From Bdellovibrio bacteriovorus (lineage in GTDB: Bacteria; Bdellovibrionota; Bdellovibrionia; Bdellovibrionales; Bdellovibrionaceae), in contig NZ_LUKD01000001.1 in assembly GCF_001592745.1 (NCBI RefSeq), positions 1,694,848 to 1,758,847 on the forward strand: a DNA stretch of 64,000 nt, in the 5' to 3' direction. The position numbers and the translations under genes are program-made. The stretch's first letter is position 1, and each line of letters begins with the position of its first letter. This document shows positions 15,487 to 23,293 of this stretch, piece after piece. A model generated the notes under the pieces. The model was not told the origin of the DNA. It was given only the letters and a program-made list of their open reading frames with translations, and made no database searches.

Positions 15487-17097
15487 ATGGCTACAAAATC
15501 AGCTCATCACGGTGACAACTACATTAATTTTGAAAAAGGCCTATGGTCTTGGTTAACGACTGTTGACCATAAACGCATCGGTCTTATGTACATGATCTCT
15601 GTTATGTTCTTCTTCTTCGTGGGCGGGGTTATGGCCTTGCTTCTTCGTTTGGAACTTTTTGCTCCAAACGCGACAGCGAACGTAGGACAAGTTTTGAAAA
15701 ACGGAGACGTTTATAACCAAGTCCTTACTTATCACGGCGCGATCATGGTCTTCATGGTTATCGTTCCTGGTATCCCGGCGATCTTGGGTAACTTCTTCTT
15801 GCCTCTTCACTTGGGTGCAAAGGACGTGGCTTTCCCGAAAATCAACTTGGCAAGCTGGTACTGCTTCATGGCGGGTGCGGCTTTGGCTGTTTTGACTTTC
15901 TTCTTTAATAAAATCGACACTGGTTGGACGTTCTATACTCCATACTCAATCAGAACTGGCACTGCGACAGTGATGATGGTTTTGGGTGCGTTCATCATGG
16001 GTATGTCTTCAGTTCTTACGGGTTTGAACTTCATCGTGACAGTGCACAAACTAAGAGCTCCTGGCATGACAATGCACAGAATGCCATTGTTTGTATGGGC
16101 TCTTTACTCAACAGCGATCCTGCAAATGTTGGCAACTCCAGTACTTGCGATCACTTTGTTGTTGTTGGCAGCAGAAAAACTATTCGGTGTGGGTATCTTT
16201 GATCCGGCACTAGGTGGTGACCCGGTCTTGTTCCAACACTTCTTCTGGTTCTATTCGCATCCAGCGGTTTACATCATGATCATCCCAGCGATGGGTGTTG
16301 TGTCTGAATTGATCACAACGTTCTCTCGCAAAGTGATCTTCGGTTATACGGCGATTGCTTACTCTTCACTAGGTATCGCAGCGGTGTCCTTCTTCGTTTG
16401 GGGTCACCACATGTTCGTATCTGGTCAGTCTGAAACTGCGGGTATCATCTTCTCATTCTTAACGATGCTGGTTGGGGTTCCAACGGCGATCAAGATGTTC
16501 AACTGGGTTGCGACACTTTACAAAGGTTCCATCTCTTTTGATTCTCCGATGTTGTTCGCATTGGGCTTCTTGTTCTTGTTCGCTATCGGTGGTGTGACAG
16601 GTATCATGCTTGCCACTCTTCCAATCGACGTTCACTTCCACGATACTTACTTCGTAGTGGCACATTTCCACTACGTGATGGTGGGTGGTACTTTGATGGC
16701 GTTGATGGGTGGTTTCTACTACTGGTTCCCAAAAATGTTCGGAAAGATGTTCAACGAAAACTTGGCTCGCCTTTCTTTCGTATTCATCTTCATCGGTTTC
16801 AACGTGACGTTCTTCCCTCAATTCATCTTGGGCGCGATGGGTATGCCACGTCGTTATTTCGATTACATTCCAGCGTATGAAACTTTAAACAAAGTTTCTA
16901 CAGTAGGGTCTTGGTTGATCCTGACTGGTTTCTTGTTCGGTCTATACGCGATCGTTCAAGGTATCAGAAAAGGTCCAAAAGCTTCTATGAATCCTTGGAA
17001 CTCAAAAACTTTGGAATGGCAGACGTCGTCTCCTCCTCCACACGATAACTTTGCAGTTGAACCAATTGTAACAGCGGGGCCTTATGAGTACAGATAG
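15487..17097 (+). CDS. coxA: Cytochrome c oxidase subunit I (haem-copper oxidase, A2-like)
   Basis: 536 residues with 12 predicted helices. Seen ligands: His in YHGAIMVF (low-spin haem), YSHPAVY (CuB His and the cross-linked Tyr region), WGHHMF (CuB His pair), and HDTYFVVAHFHYVM (high-spin and low-spin haem His). The motif is YSHPAVY rather than GHPEVY, so the Glu of A1-type enzymes is replaced by Ala, preceded by Tyr-Ser, as described for A2-type proton-pumping oxidases. It catalyses oxygen reduction to water with proton pumping. The C-terminus overlaps subunit III by 14 bases. Confidence 0.97.
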   Translation: MATKSAHHGDNYINFEKGLWSWLTTVDHKRIGLMYMISVMFFFFVGGVMALLLRLELFAPNATANVGQVLKNGDVYNQVLTYHGAIMVFMVIVPGIPAILGNFFLPLHLGAKDVAFPKINLASWYCFMAGAALAVLTFFFNKIDTGWTFYTPYSIRTGTATVMMVLGAFIMGMSSVLTGLNFIVTVHKLRAPGMTMHRMPLFVWALYSTAILQMLATPVLAITLLLLAAEKLFGVGIFDPALGGDPVLFQHFFWFYSHPAVYIMIIPAMGVVSELITTFSRKVIFGYTAIAYSSLGIAAVSFFVWGHHMFVSGQSETAGIIFSFLTMLVGVPTAIKMFNWVATLYKGSISFDSPMLFALGFLFLFAIGGVTGIMLATLPIDVHFHDTYFVVAHFHYVMVGGTLMALMGGFYYWFPKMFGKMFNENLARLSFVFIFIGFNVTFFPQFILGAMGMPRRYFDYIPAYETLNKVSTVGSWLILTGFLFGLYAIVQGIRKGPKASMNPWNSKTLEWQTSSPPPHDNFAVEPIVTAGPYEYR

Positions 17098-17752
17098 CAC
17101 TACACACGGCGGAGTCCGTTCAGCTCACGTATCTCACCACTTTAAAACAGCGGAACAAGAATACGATAGCGGTAAGCAAGGTATTTGGTTGTTCATGGTA
17201 ACTGAGATCCTGATGTTCGGAGCGATCTTGGTTGGTTACGCGATTTTCCACAATATCTATCCTGAGATGTTCGCCGAAGGTGCGAAAACTTTGGACTGGA
17301 GAATGGGATTCGTTAATACGCTGGTTCTGATCTTCTCTTCTTTCACAATGGCGATCTCGATCTCTTACGTGCAAAGAAATGAACAGAAGAAGGCGGCGAT
17401 TGCTTTAGCAACGACGATCCTTTGCGGTGCGATCTTCATGTGTATCAAGTACTTCGAATACAGCCATAAGTTCCACTTGGGCCTTTACCCAGGCCGTTTC
17501 CTGGATGTAGCGAAAGTCGGTGCAGAACACGCAAACCTTGGTATGTACTTCGGTTTCTACTACTGCATGACAGGTCTTCACGGTCTTCACGTGTTGATCG
17601 GTATGGGCTTGATCGCTTGGTTGTTGATTCGTACGATTCGCGGCGATTTCCACTCTCAATACTGGATCCCAGTAGAAGGTGTTGGAATCTTCTGGCACAT
17701 CGTCGACTTGATCTGGATCTTCTTGTTCCCTCTTCTATATTTGGTGGGGTAA
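17084..17752 (+). CDS. coxC: Cytochrome c oxidase subunit III
   Basis: 222 residues, shorter than the seven-helix mitochondrial form, with about five helices as in bacterial CtaE/CyoC proteins. Typical motifs include KQGIWLFMVTEILMFG, the conserved FYYCMTGLHGLHVLIG segment and the C-terminal WHIVDLIWIFLFPLLYL. Subunit III stabilises subunit I and proton uptake. Start ATG overlaps the end of coxA by 14 bases. Confidence 0.94.
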   Translation: MSTDSTTHGGVRSAHVSHHFKTAEQEYDSGKQGIWLFMVTEILMFGAILVGYAIFHNIYPEMFAEGAKTLDWRMGFVNTLVLIFSSFTMAISISYVQRNEQKKAAIALATTILCGAIFMCIKYFEYSHKFHLGLYPGRFLDVAKVGAEHANLGMYFGFYYCMTGLHGLHVLIGMGLIAWLLIRTIRGDFHSQYWIPVEGVGIFWHIVDLIWIFLFPLLYLVG

Positions 17753-17758
17753 TTAAAA

Positions 17759-18094
17759 ATGGCTAGCAACACTCAAAACGATCCAAATGTTTTGCATCCA
17801 CACATCACGCCGATGTCCACTTACCTTAAAGTGGGCGGCGCTTTGTTTGGTTTGACTTTCTTGACCGTGATCGCGCATCAATTCAACGCTCAGCTTGGTG
17901 CTTTCGCAGCTTTCGTTGCGTTTGCTATCGCGGCGGTGAAAGCGGCTCTGGTTTTGTTGTACTTCATGCACTTGAAAGACGACACAAACATGAATCGCGC
18001 TATTTTCGCGTCTGGTTTCTTCTTCCTAGTAGTTCTTCTCCTCTTCAGCGTTGTTGATATCGCAACACGTGTGACTGAGGTAAGTCCTCTATAA
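17759..18094 (+). CDS. Cytochrome c oxidase subunit IV (prokaryotic)
   Basis: 111 residues with three predicted helices. The KAALVLLYFMHLKDD segment is the hallmark of bacterial COX4/CtaF/CyoD subunits. It follows subunit III after 6 bases. Its role is in assembly or stability of the oxidase. Confidence 0.88.
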   Translation: MASNTQNDPNVLHPHITPMSTYLKVGGALFGLTFLTVIAHQFNAQLGAFAAFVAFAIAAVKAALVLLYFMHLKDDTNMNRAIFASGFFFLVVLLLFSVVDIATRVTEVSPL

Positions 18095-18098
18095 GATC

Positions 18099-18977
18099 GT
18101 GCTAAGAACATTCGCCGATCTTACCAAATTTGGCATAGTCGTCTTCTCGGTTCTTGCGGGATTAGCCGGCTATGCCACTGGTTTTCAAATCGAACAAACA
18201 TTTAGCTGGAAAGAGTTCTTAGAAACTCTGTTGAGTATTTACTTCCTGGCTTCCGGATCTTTGGCTTTAAACCAAGTTCAAGAATGGAAACTGGATCAAA
18301 AGATGCCTCGCACATCCAAGCGTCCGATTGCGGCTGGAAAAATCAAACCAGCAGCAGCCGGAATTTTGGCTGTCAGTTTCTTAGTTGTTGGTTTGAATTT
18401 CTTGTTCACCCTTGAGCCTGTTGCAGGCTGGGTGGGCTTGGTTTGTGTATTCTTATACAATGTCGCATATACCATGTACTGGAAGCGCCGCTGGGTTTAT
18501 GCCGCAGTTCCAGGAGCCATTCCCGGGGCATTGCCGGTGACGATCGGTTACGCTGTTGCCAATCCCGACATCTTCAACCCTGAATCACTGTATCTGTTCC
18601 TAATCATGTTCTTGTGGCAGATGCCGCACTTCTGGGTTCTAGCGATTAAGTTCAAAGACGATTATGCCGCTGGGGGAGTCCCGACTTTACCTGTGGCGCT
18701 AGGGATGGAACGCACTCTTTTCCAAATTGGCCTTTATACTTTCGTGTATGTGGGTGTAGCTTTGGCGGCACCGATGTTCGTGCATGCAAGTTGGATGTTC
18801 GTTCTTCTGACGTTCCCGTTCTGTTTTAAAGTTCTTCAAGAATTCTATCGCTACTATAAATCAAACGGCACAGAGCGCTGGTTGGCGTTTTTCATGTGGC
18901 TGAATGTTTCGATGCTGGTCTTCATCGTAATTCCGGTAATCGATAAATGGAACTTTTTGTTCATCCATTCCAACTAA
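18099..18977 (+). CDS. ctaB: Protoheme IX farnesyltransferase (haem O synthase)
   Basis: 292 residues from a GTG start, 4 bases after subunit IV. A polytopic UbiA-family prenyltransferase with the Asp-rich motif region NQVQEWKLDQKMPRTSKRP and a second conserved loop KFKDDYAAGGVPTLP. It adds a farnesyl group to haem b to give haem O, the precursor of haem A used by the oxidase. Haem A synthase (ctaA) is not in the window. Last gene of the operon. Confidence 0.93.
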   Translation: MLRTFADLTKFGIVVFSVLAGLAGYATGFQIEQTFSWKEFLETLLSIYFLASGSLALNQVQEWKLDQKMPRTSKRPIAAGKIKPAAAGILAVSFLVVGLNFLFTLEPVAGWVGLVCVFLYNVAYTMYWKRRWVYAAVPGAIPGALPVTIGYAVANPDIFNPESLYLFLIMFLWQMPHFWVLAIKFKDDYAAGGVPTLPVALGMERTLFQIGLYTFVYVGVALAAPMFVHASWMFVLLTFPFCFKVLQEFYRYYKSNGTERWLAFFMWLNVSMLVFIVIPVIDKWNFLFIHSN

Positions 18978-19090
18978 AAGGGTGCCTTCGCTAGAGGGCC
19001 TCATCCGTGACTTCTTCGCCGTTGGATTTTAAGTCCCGACCTTGGTTCTTTTAGTCAGTTGTACCGTTGGAACGCTTCAAATAGAGACAC
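18978..19090. other. Intergenic region after the oxidase operon
   Basis: Between ctaB and the small membrane ORF no strong ribosome binding site with an open frame is seen. No clear intrinsic terminator for the oxidase operon is visible here; short GC-rich patches exist but pair poorly. Confidence 0.5.
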
Positions 19091-19201
19091 CTATAAAGAC
19101 TTAAGCTTCACGATAATAGTTAGCAAGAGCAGAACTACTATCAAAAAAGCTTTAGTTACTTTTAAGATCTTCCGAATAGTACGTAAGGTTTTGTTACGCA
19201 T
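19091..19201 (-). CDS. Small single-span membrane protein, 36 residues
   Basis: ATG at 19201 to TAG at 19091. The peptide begins MRNKTLRTIRKILKVTK (seven basic residues), then a hydrophobic helix AFLIVVLLLLTIIV, then a short basic tail KLKSL: an inside-positive single-span protein. GGAG lies six bases before the ATG, within a perfect hairpin. It is encoded opposite the end of the oxidase operon and downstream of the isomerase gene. Small basic membrane peptides can be toxin-like, accessory subunits or regulators; no homologue is known to me. Confidence 0.6.
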   Translation of the reverse strand: MRNKTLRTIRKILKVTKAFLIVVLLLLTIIVKLKSL

Positions 19202-19205
19202 ATCG

Positions 19206-19237
19206 GACTCCTTTGAAAGGTAACGGACAAAGGAGTC
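19206..19237 (-). promoter_or_regulatory. Hairpin that sequesters the ribosome binding site of the 36-residue ORF
   Basis: GACTCCTTTG (19206-19215) and CAAAGGAGTC (19228-19237) are perfect 10-base inverted repeats around a 12-base loop. On the minus strand the AAAGGAG ribosome binding site is in the downstream arm, so the fold would block translation until opened. It sits just after a bidirectional terminator. Confidence 0.55.
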
Positions 19238-19240
19238 TAA

Positions 19241-19274
19241 AAAAGAGGATCTAGCGAAGACGAGATCCTCTTTT
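19241..19274. terminator. Bidirectional intrinsic terminator
   Basis: AAAAGAGGATCT (19241-19252) pairs with AGATCCTCTTTT (19263-19274) across a 10-base loop. A-rich and T-rich ends flank both sides, so it can stop transcripts from either strand. For the minus strand it follows the isomerase stop by 14 bases. Confidence 0.8.
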
Positions 19275-19287
19275 GCATTTTTGGAAC

Positions 19288-19947
19288 CTATTTATTTTTG
19301 AATTCGTCAGGTGTGTCGATTTGTTTGAAAGGGTGAGCCTTTTCAAACGCAGGAAGTTTCTTGCAGTTTTCGTTGATCTTCATCAGTGTTGGGTACTTTG
19401 TGATGTCGACCTTAAAGCGTTGGCAAGTAAGTAGCTGTGGCACTAGGAACAAATCCGCCATGGTGATCGTGTCGCCGAAACTGTAAGTACCAGAAAATTC
19501 CTGCAAAGTTTTTTCTAAAGTTTCGAGTCCTTGGGGAAGCCAGAATCCGGCCCACTCTTCTTTTCTGGCTTGGTCATAGCCATGAGTTTTTTCTAGATAA
19601 TTCAAAGTCTTTAAGTTGCACATAGGGTGCATGAAAGAATTGATCACTTCGCAGACTTGGCGAACGCGCGCCTTTAGGTACGCATCTTTTGGGAACAGTG
19701 CGGGTTCGGGAAATACTTCGTCTAGATACTCCATGATCGCAAAAGACTCAGGGATGTTTTTTCCACCATGAACCAAAGTCGGTAGACCACCCAGCGGATT
19801 GATCTTTAAATACGCTTCGGATCTTTGTTCCGCCTTCAAAAGATTGATCGGCTTGTATTCAAAATTCAGGCCTTTCACATTCAAAGCCAGACGAACACGG
19901 TAAGAGGTGGAACTTCGAAAGTAGTTGTAAAGTGTCATTGAGGACAT
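19288..19947 (-). CDS. maiA: Maleylacetoacetate isomerase (zeta-class glutathione S-transferase)
   Basis: 219 residues from the ATG at 19947, preceded by AGGAG seven bases upstream; upstream in-frame codons to 20001 lack such a site. The N-terminal thioredoxin-like domain has the zeta-class motif SSTSYRVRLALNVKG, followed by INPLGGLPTLV and ESFAIMEYL for glutathione binding, and an all-helical C-terminal domain with TMADLFLVPQL. The enzyme isomerises maleylacetoacetate to fumarylacetoacetate in tyrosine/homogentisate breakdown. A fumarylacetoacetase-family gene is 1.4 kb away on the other strand, supporting the assignment. Confidence 0.85.
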   Translation of the reverse strand: MSSMTLYNYFRSSTSYRVRLALNVKGLNFEYKPINLLKAEQRSEAYLKINPLGGLPTLVHGGKNIPESFAIMEYLDEVFPEPALFPKDAYLKARVRQVCEVINSFMHPMCNLKTLNYLEKTHGYDQARKEEWAGFWLPQGLETLEKTLQEFSGTYSFGDTITMADLFLVPQLLTCQRFKVDITKYPTLMKINENCKKLPAFEKAHPFKQIDTPDEFKNK

Positions 19948-20012
19948 ATACTTACTCCTAGTGAGATGGCTTATTTCATTCCCGATTTTTAGATCAGTCA
20001 AAGGACTTTTCG

Positions 20013-20738
20013 GTGCCTAATAGATTTATCTTTTCACTGCGTTTTTCCACAAAAGTTTTCTTAAAATTATTCATGCTGGCCGTGGCCATGATCGTTTTTA
20101 TGACTTTATTCCGCATGAATTTGTATTTCCTCTCTGTCTTTCATGCGACGGCAGAGGTGCCTTTTACGGAAGTTCTTCAATCTTTCGTTGCGGGTTTAAG
20201 ATTTGATCTTTTGATCTTTGGTTTTTTATTTATTCCACTTTATTTCCTCTTGTTAATTCAAGCCGTAACAGAGAAATGGCCACGTGGAATGTTCGTCTTT
20301 TACAAAAGCTATTTTACGGTCATTTGGTTTTTGATCTGCGTAATGAGCTTCATTGATTTCTTTTACTTTGCTCGCCATGGACGCCGCATGCGTTTTGAAG
20401 AATACATGTCTTGGCATCCGCAAGTCTTTATCGAGCAAGCGCAAGGACTTCAACCGAATCAAACTTGGATCTTCATCGTAATTACGATTTTGTTATTTAG
20501 CTTAGGCTATATGCTGATTAAAAGTCTTAAGTTTGGTGAGTGGAAGGATGAGTATTCTCCGCAAAGAGGTTCGACTTTAGAGGCATCTCTACGTATCTTG
20601 CTTCCACTAATCCTTATCGTTTTGGCCGCTCGAGGGACGGTGGAGCCTCATCATTTAGCTTTGGAGCACAGCGAAGTGTCCTCGAATACGGCTATAAATG
20701 AGATGGCGCTGAATGCTGTGTGGTGTTTTGATAAATAA
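20013..20738 (+). CDS. Membrane domain of LTA synthase/phosphoglycerol transferase family, no sulfatase domain
   Basis: 241 residues with five predicted helices. The layout (helices, then an ARGTVEPHHL segment and NTAINEMALNAVWCF) matches the N-terminal membrane part of LtaS-type sulfatase-fold enzymes, in which a short linker with RGT and a final ALN-P/V-F stretch precede the periplasmic catalytic domain. Here the frame stops right after that stretch. The next gene is an unrelated beta-barrel, so the catalytic domain is missing rather than shifted out of frame. It may be a remnant or a standalone membrane module. It starts 12 bases from the divergent isomerase frame. Confidence 0.6.
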   Translation: MPNRFIFSLRFSTKVFLKLFMLAVAMIVFMTLFRMNLYFLSVFHATAEVPFTEVLQSFVAGLRFDLLIFGFLFIPLYFLLLIQAVTEKWPRGMFVFYKSYFTVIWFLICVMSFIDFFYFARHGRRMRFEEYMSWHPQVFIEQAQGLQPNQTWIFIVITILLFSLGYMLIKSLKFGEWKDEYSPQRGSTLEASLRILLPLILIVLAARGTVEPHHLALEHSEVSSNTAINEMALNAVWCFDK

Positions 20739-20795
20739 ATAAAGTTGTGGGAGGATTTTCCCACTTCGCAAAGAAGATTTTAGGAGGATTTTAGG

Positions 20796-21341
20796 ATGAA
20801 AAAGTTAGCTCTTTCATTGATGACAGTTGTGGGATTGATGTCCTCTTCAGCGTTGGCCGACATCGATTACGGATTAGAAGTAGGTATTCGCAGCCAATCT
20901 GGCGATGTGGATTCAGGAGCGTCTACAAGCTCACAGATGGGATTCCAATTCGGAGCAACAGCGCACTTTCCGATTTCAGGTCCTTTGCACTTAAGAACGG
21001 GTCTGCTTTACACACAAAGACCTTTGACGGTCGACGGTCCTCCAGAAAATAAAGTGACGATGAACTACTTAGATATCCCCGTCGCTCTTATGTACAAATT
21101 TGAAGAGTACGCAGGTGTGTTTGCCGGTGTTTCTTTGGGTATGAACTTGGATAAGAATGCTGACATTGGAAATGTGACTGGAGTTAAGTCTCCGCTGATT
21201 CCTCTTTTGATTGGCGCAAGCTTCAAGTTTGCTCCTGATTTTGGAATTGCATTGTATTATGAATCAGCAAGTGGCGAAGTGGCTGATGGTTTGAAAGACT
21301 ATCGTGCTGTTGGTGCAAACTTGCAGATCACTTTTGACTAA
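20796..21341 (+). CDS. Outer-membrane beta-barrel protein (small porin-like)
   Basis: 181 residues. The signal peptide MKKLALSLMTVVGLMSSSALA has an ALA cleavage site. The mature part alternates polar and aromatic residues in short strands (for example LHLRTGLLYTQRPL, FGIALYYESAS), consistent with an eight-stranded outer-membrane barrel of the PorT/OmpA-like class. AGGAGG is upstream of the ATG. It lies 9 bases before the FAH-family gene and 57 after the membrane module. Confidence 0.75.
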   Translation: MKKLALSLMTVVGLMSSSALADIDYGLEVGIRSQSGDVDSGASTSSQMGFQFGATAHFPISGPLHLRTGLLYTQRPLTVDGPPENKVTMNYLDIPVALMYKFEEYAGVFAGVSLGMNLDKNADIGNVTGVKSPLIPLLIGASFKFAPDFGIALYYESASGEVADGLKDYRAVGANLQITFD

Positions 21342-21350
21342 GGATAAATC

Positions 21351-22331
21351 GTGAAACTGGGTTCTTTAAAATCAGCGCTAAGTAAAGATGGTGAATTGTG
21401 TGTTGTCAGCCGTGACTTAAAAACGGCGGTCAAAGCGACACACATTGCTCCGAATTTGCGAGAAGCGCTGGAGTCGTGGAAAGACAAAGAAGCTTCTTTG
21501 CAGAAGCTTTATACGGATTTGAATGAAGGGAAAGCCGCGAATGCTTTTCCTGTAAAGGAAAGCGATTTCCATTCAGCGCTTCCACGCACATGGCTTTTTG
21601 CTGACGGCTCTGCTTTTATCTATCACATCAAACTCGTTCGCATGGCCCGTAAAGCGGCTTTGCCTGAAACACTGGAAACAGTTCCTTTGATGTATCAAGG
21701 GGAGTGTGGGCAGTTCCTAGCGCCGACCGAAGATATTCCGCAGCGTGATTTCGCTCACGGAACTGACTTTGAAGGCGAAGTGGGTGTGGTTACAGATTTT
21801 GTTCCAATGGGCGTCACTCCCGATGAGGCTTTAAAGTACATCCGTTTGTTTGTTTTGATTAACGACGTTTCTTTACGCGGTTTGATTCCTGAAGAGCTCG
21901 CAGGCGGATTTGGTTTCTTCCAAAGTAAGCCTGCTTCAGCGCTTTCTCCGTTTGCAGTGACCGCGGATGAGTTGGGTGAAGCCTATAAAGGCGGTCGCGT
22001 TCATTTGCCGTTGAATGTGACTTACAATGGTCAGTTTTTCGGAAAAGCGAATGCAGGTGCCATGCACTTCCATTTCGGTCAGTTGATTGCGCACGCCGCG
22101 AAGACACGCAATTTGGCGGCGGGAACTGTGATTGGTAGTGGAACTGTTTCAAACGATGATCACGCCAGTGGTTCAAGCTGTTTGGCTGAAAAGCGCATGA
22201 TTGAACAAATTGAAAACGGCGCCATTAAGACGCCGTTTATGAAAGCAGGCGACACCATTGAAATGCAGATGTCGGATGCTCAAGGTCAAAGTATCTTTGG
22301 AAAGATTTCTCAAAAGGTGAAGGCTGTTTAA
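21351..22331 (+). CDS. Fumarylacetoacetate hydrolase family enzyme
   Basis: 326 residues from a GTG start with AAGGA upstream. The FAH-fold segment is GTDFEGEVGVVTDF (metal-binding Glu pair), LINDVSLR (Asp ligand) and GTVIGSGTVSNDDHASGSSCLAEKRMIE. Family members cleave a carbon-carbon bond of fumarylacetoacetate or related diketo acids using a divalent metal. With maiA nearby it likely completes homogentisate breakdown to fumarate and acetoacetate, although no homogentisate dioxygenase is in the window. Confidence 0.85.
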   Translation: MKLGSLKSALSKDGELCVVSRDLKTAVKATHIAPNLREALESWKDKEASLQKLYTDLNEGKAANAFPVKESDFHSALPRTWLFADGSAFIYHIKLVRMARKAALPETLETVPLMYQGECGQFLAPTEDIPQRDFAHGTDFEGEVGVVTDFVPMGVTPDEALKYIRLFVLINDVSLRGLIPEELAGGFGFFQSKPASALSPFAVTADELGEAYKGGRVHLPLNVTYNGQFFGKANAGAMHFHFGQLIAHAAKTRNLAAGTVIGSGTVSNDDHASGSSCLAEKRMIEQIENGAIKTPFMKAGDTIEMQMSDAQGQSIFGKISQKVKAV

Positions 22332-22339
22332 GCCTTCAC

Positions 22340-22921
22340 TTATTTTACAGCCTCAATAACTCCACATGCGATGCGTGGACCTGAGTTTCCAGCGGGTTGA
22401 GATTTCAAATCATCTTTGTCTTTGTGAATGATGACAGATTTCCCAATGATGCTGTTAGGCCCTGGCTTTAATGTCAGTCCTTCTACCGTCATAGTCACAT
22501 TGGCTTTACCTTTGTTGTTCGCCATCAAATTTCCTAAATCGCCTGCGTGACGATGCTTAGAATCTGCAGCGCCGTGATGCGCCTGAGTCGGATTAAAGTG
22601 GCCGCCAGCTGAAGAGAAATCACCTTTAGAACAATCACCTACTTCGTGAATATGAAATCCATGAGGGCCGGGCTTTAAACCTTCCGCCATCGTTTCGATT
22701 TTCAGGTTTCCATCTTCGGTAAAATGAATAATCCCTTTTACTTTTGAGTCGTGAGAAGCCTTGAGGACAGCTTGGGCTCTTGTTGGAGCCAAGACCGCGG
22801 CGTCTTGAGACGACGTTTGTTCTGAGGTCTTGGAAGTTGTTGAATCTGAAGTCTTTTTTTGAAACAAGCTACAGCCGGCAAATATCAAAGCAACGGGTGC
22901 TACGAGTAATATTTTTTTCAT
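22340..22921 (-). CDS. sodC: Cu/Zn superoxide dismutase, lipoprotein
   Basis: 193 residues from the ATG at 22921, with AGGAG seven bases upstream. The signal peptide has the lipobox IFAGC. After a Ser/Thr-rich linker the Cu/Zn SOD domain shows copper/zinc ligands HGFHIHEVGDC, GGHFNP, HRHAGDLGN and VIIHKDKDD, and the second disulfide Cys in RIACGVIEA. It converts superoxide to peroxide and oxygen in the periplasm, protecting against host or prey oxidative burst. It ends convergent with the FAH gene (8-base gap). Confidence 0.95.
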   Translation of the reverse strand: MKKILLVAPVALIFAGCSLFQKKTSDSTTSKTSEQTSSQDAAVLAPTRAQAVLKASHDSKVKGIIHFTEDGNLKIETMAEGLKPGPHGFHIHEVGDCSKGDFSSAGGHFNPTQAHHGAADSKHRHAGDLGNLMANNKGKANVTMTVEGLTLKPGPNSIIGKSVIIHKDKDDLKSQPAGNSGPRIACGVIEAVK

Positions 22922-22982
22922 CGAGGTTCTCCTTTGCAAAGTTCTACAGGAGCATTTTTACCTGCGCAGATTAAAATGTCAT

Positions 22983-23105
22983 TTATCTATTGGCGAAGTA
23001 AGTCAGAAGTCCGACAAAAGTGAAAGTCGTAAGGTAAATGAAAAGAACCACGCGTCCCACGCGAATTTTATTAGCTAGAAGGGCTCTTGTTGCGAGTGTG
23101 GTCAT
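22983..23105 (-). CDS. Small single-span membrane protein, 40 residues
   Basis: ATG at 23105 to TAA at 22983. GGGAGG lies six bases before the ATG. The peptide starts MTTLATRALLANKIRVGR (basic), then a hydrophobic helix VVLFIYLTTFTFVGLLTYF, ending ANR. It is too short for ordinary gene finders. It sits upstream of sodC on the same strand with a 61-base gap and could be cotranscribed. Resembles the 36-residue protein at 19091-19201 in layout, not in sequence. Function unknown. Confidence 0.6.
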   Translation of the reverse strand: MTTLATRALLANKIRVGRVVLFIYLTTFTFVGLLTYFANR

Positions 23106-23293
23106 AAAGACCTCCCTTAATACGTTAATTATCTCACAAGCATAAAAGCCGTCTCCAATAGATATTTGCTAATGCAGGCATAGATAAAACCTCTAGGTGT
23201 TTCAATACGAGAGTCTAGGTCCGATATAACCGAGGGCATCATCGAGTGACAGTGCTTAGTCCACCCAAGGAAGCTTAGACGATAGGAGTTTTT
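23106..23293. promoter_or_regulatory. Divergent promoter region of the small membrane gene and the A2M operon
   Basis: 188 bases with no gene. GGAG (about 23285-23288) is the ribosome binding site of the A2M gene. No clear -35/-10 pair or operator dyad stands out. Confidence 0.35.

Noticed and set aside
20739-21341. Frameshifted sulfatase domain downstream of the membrane module
   Set aside because: The following gene is a complete beta-barrel protein with its own signal peptide; no sulfatase motif is present in any frame.
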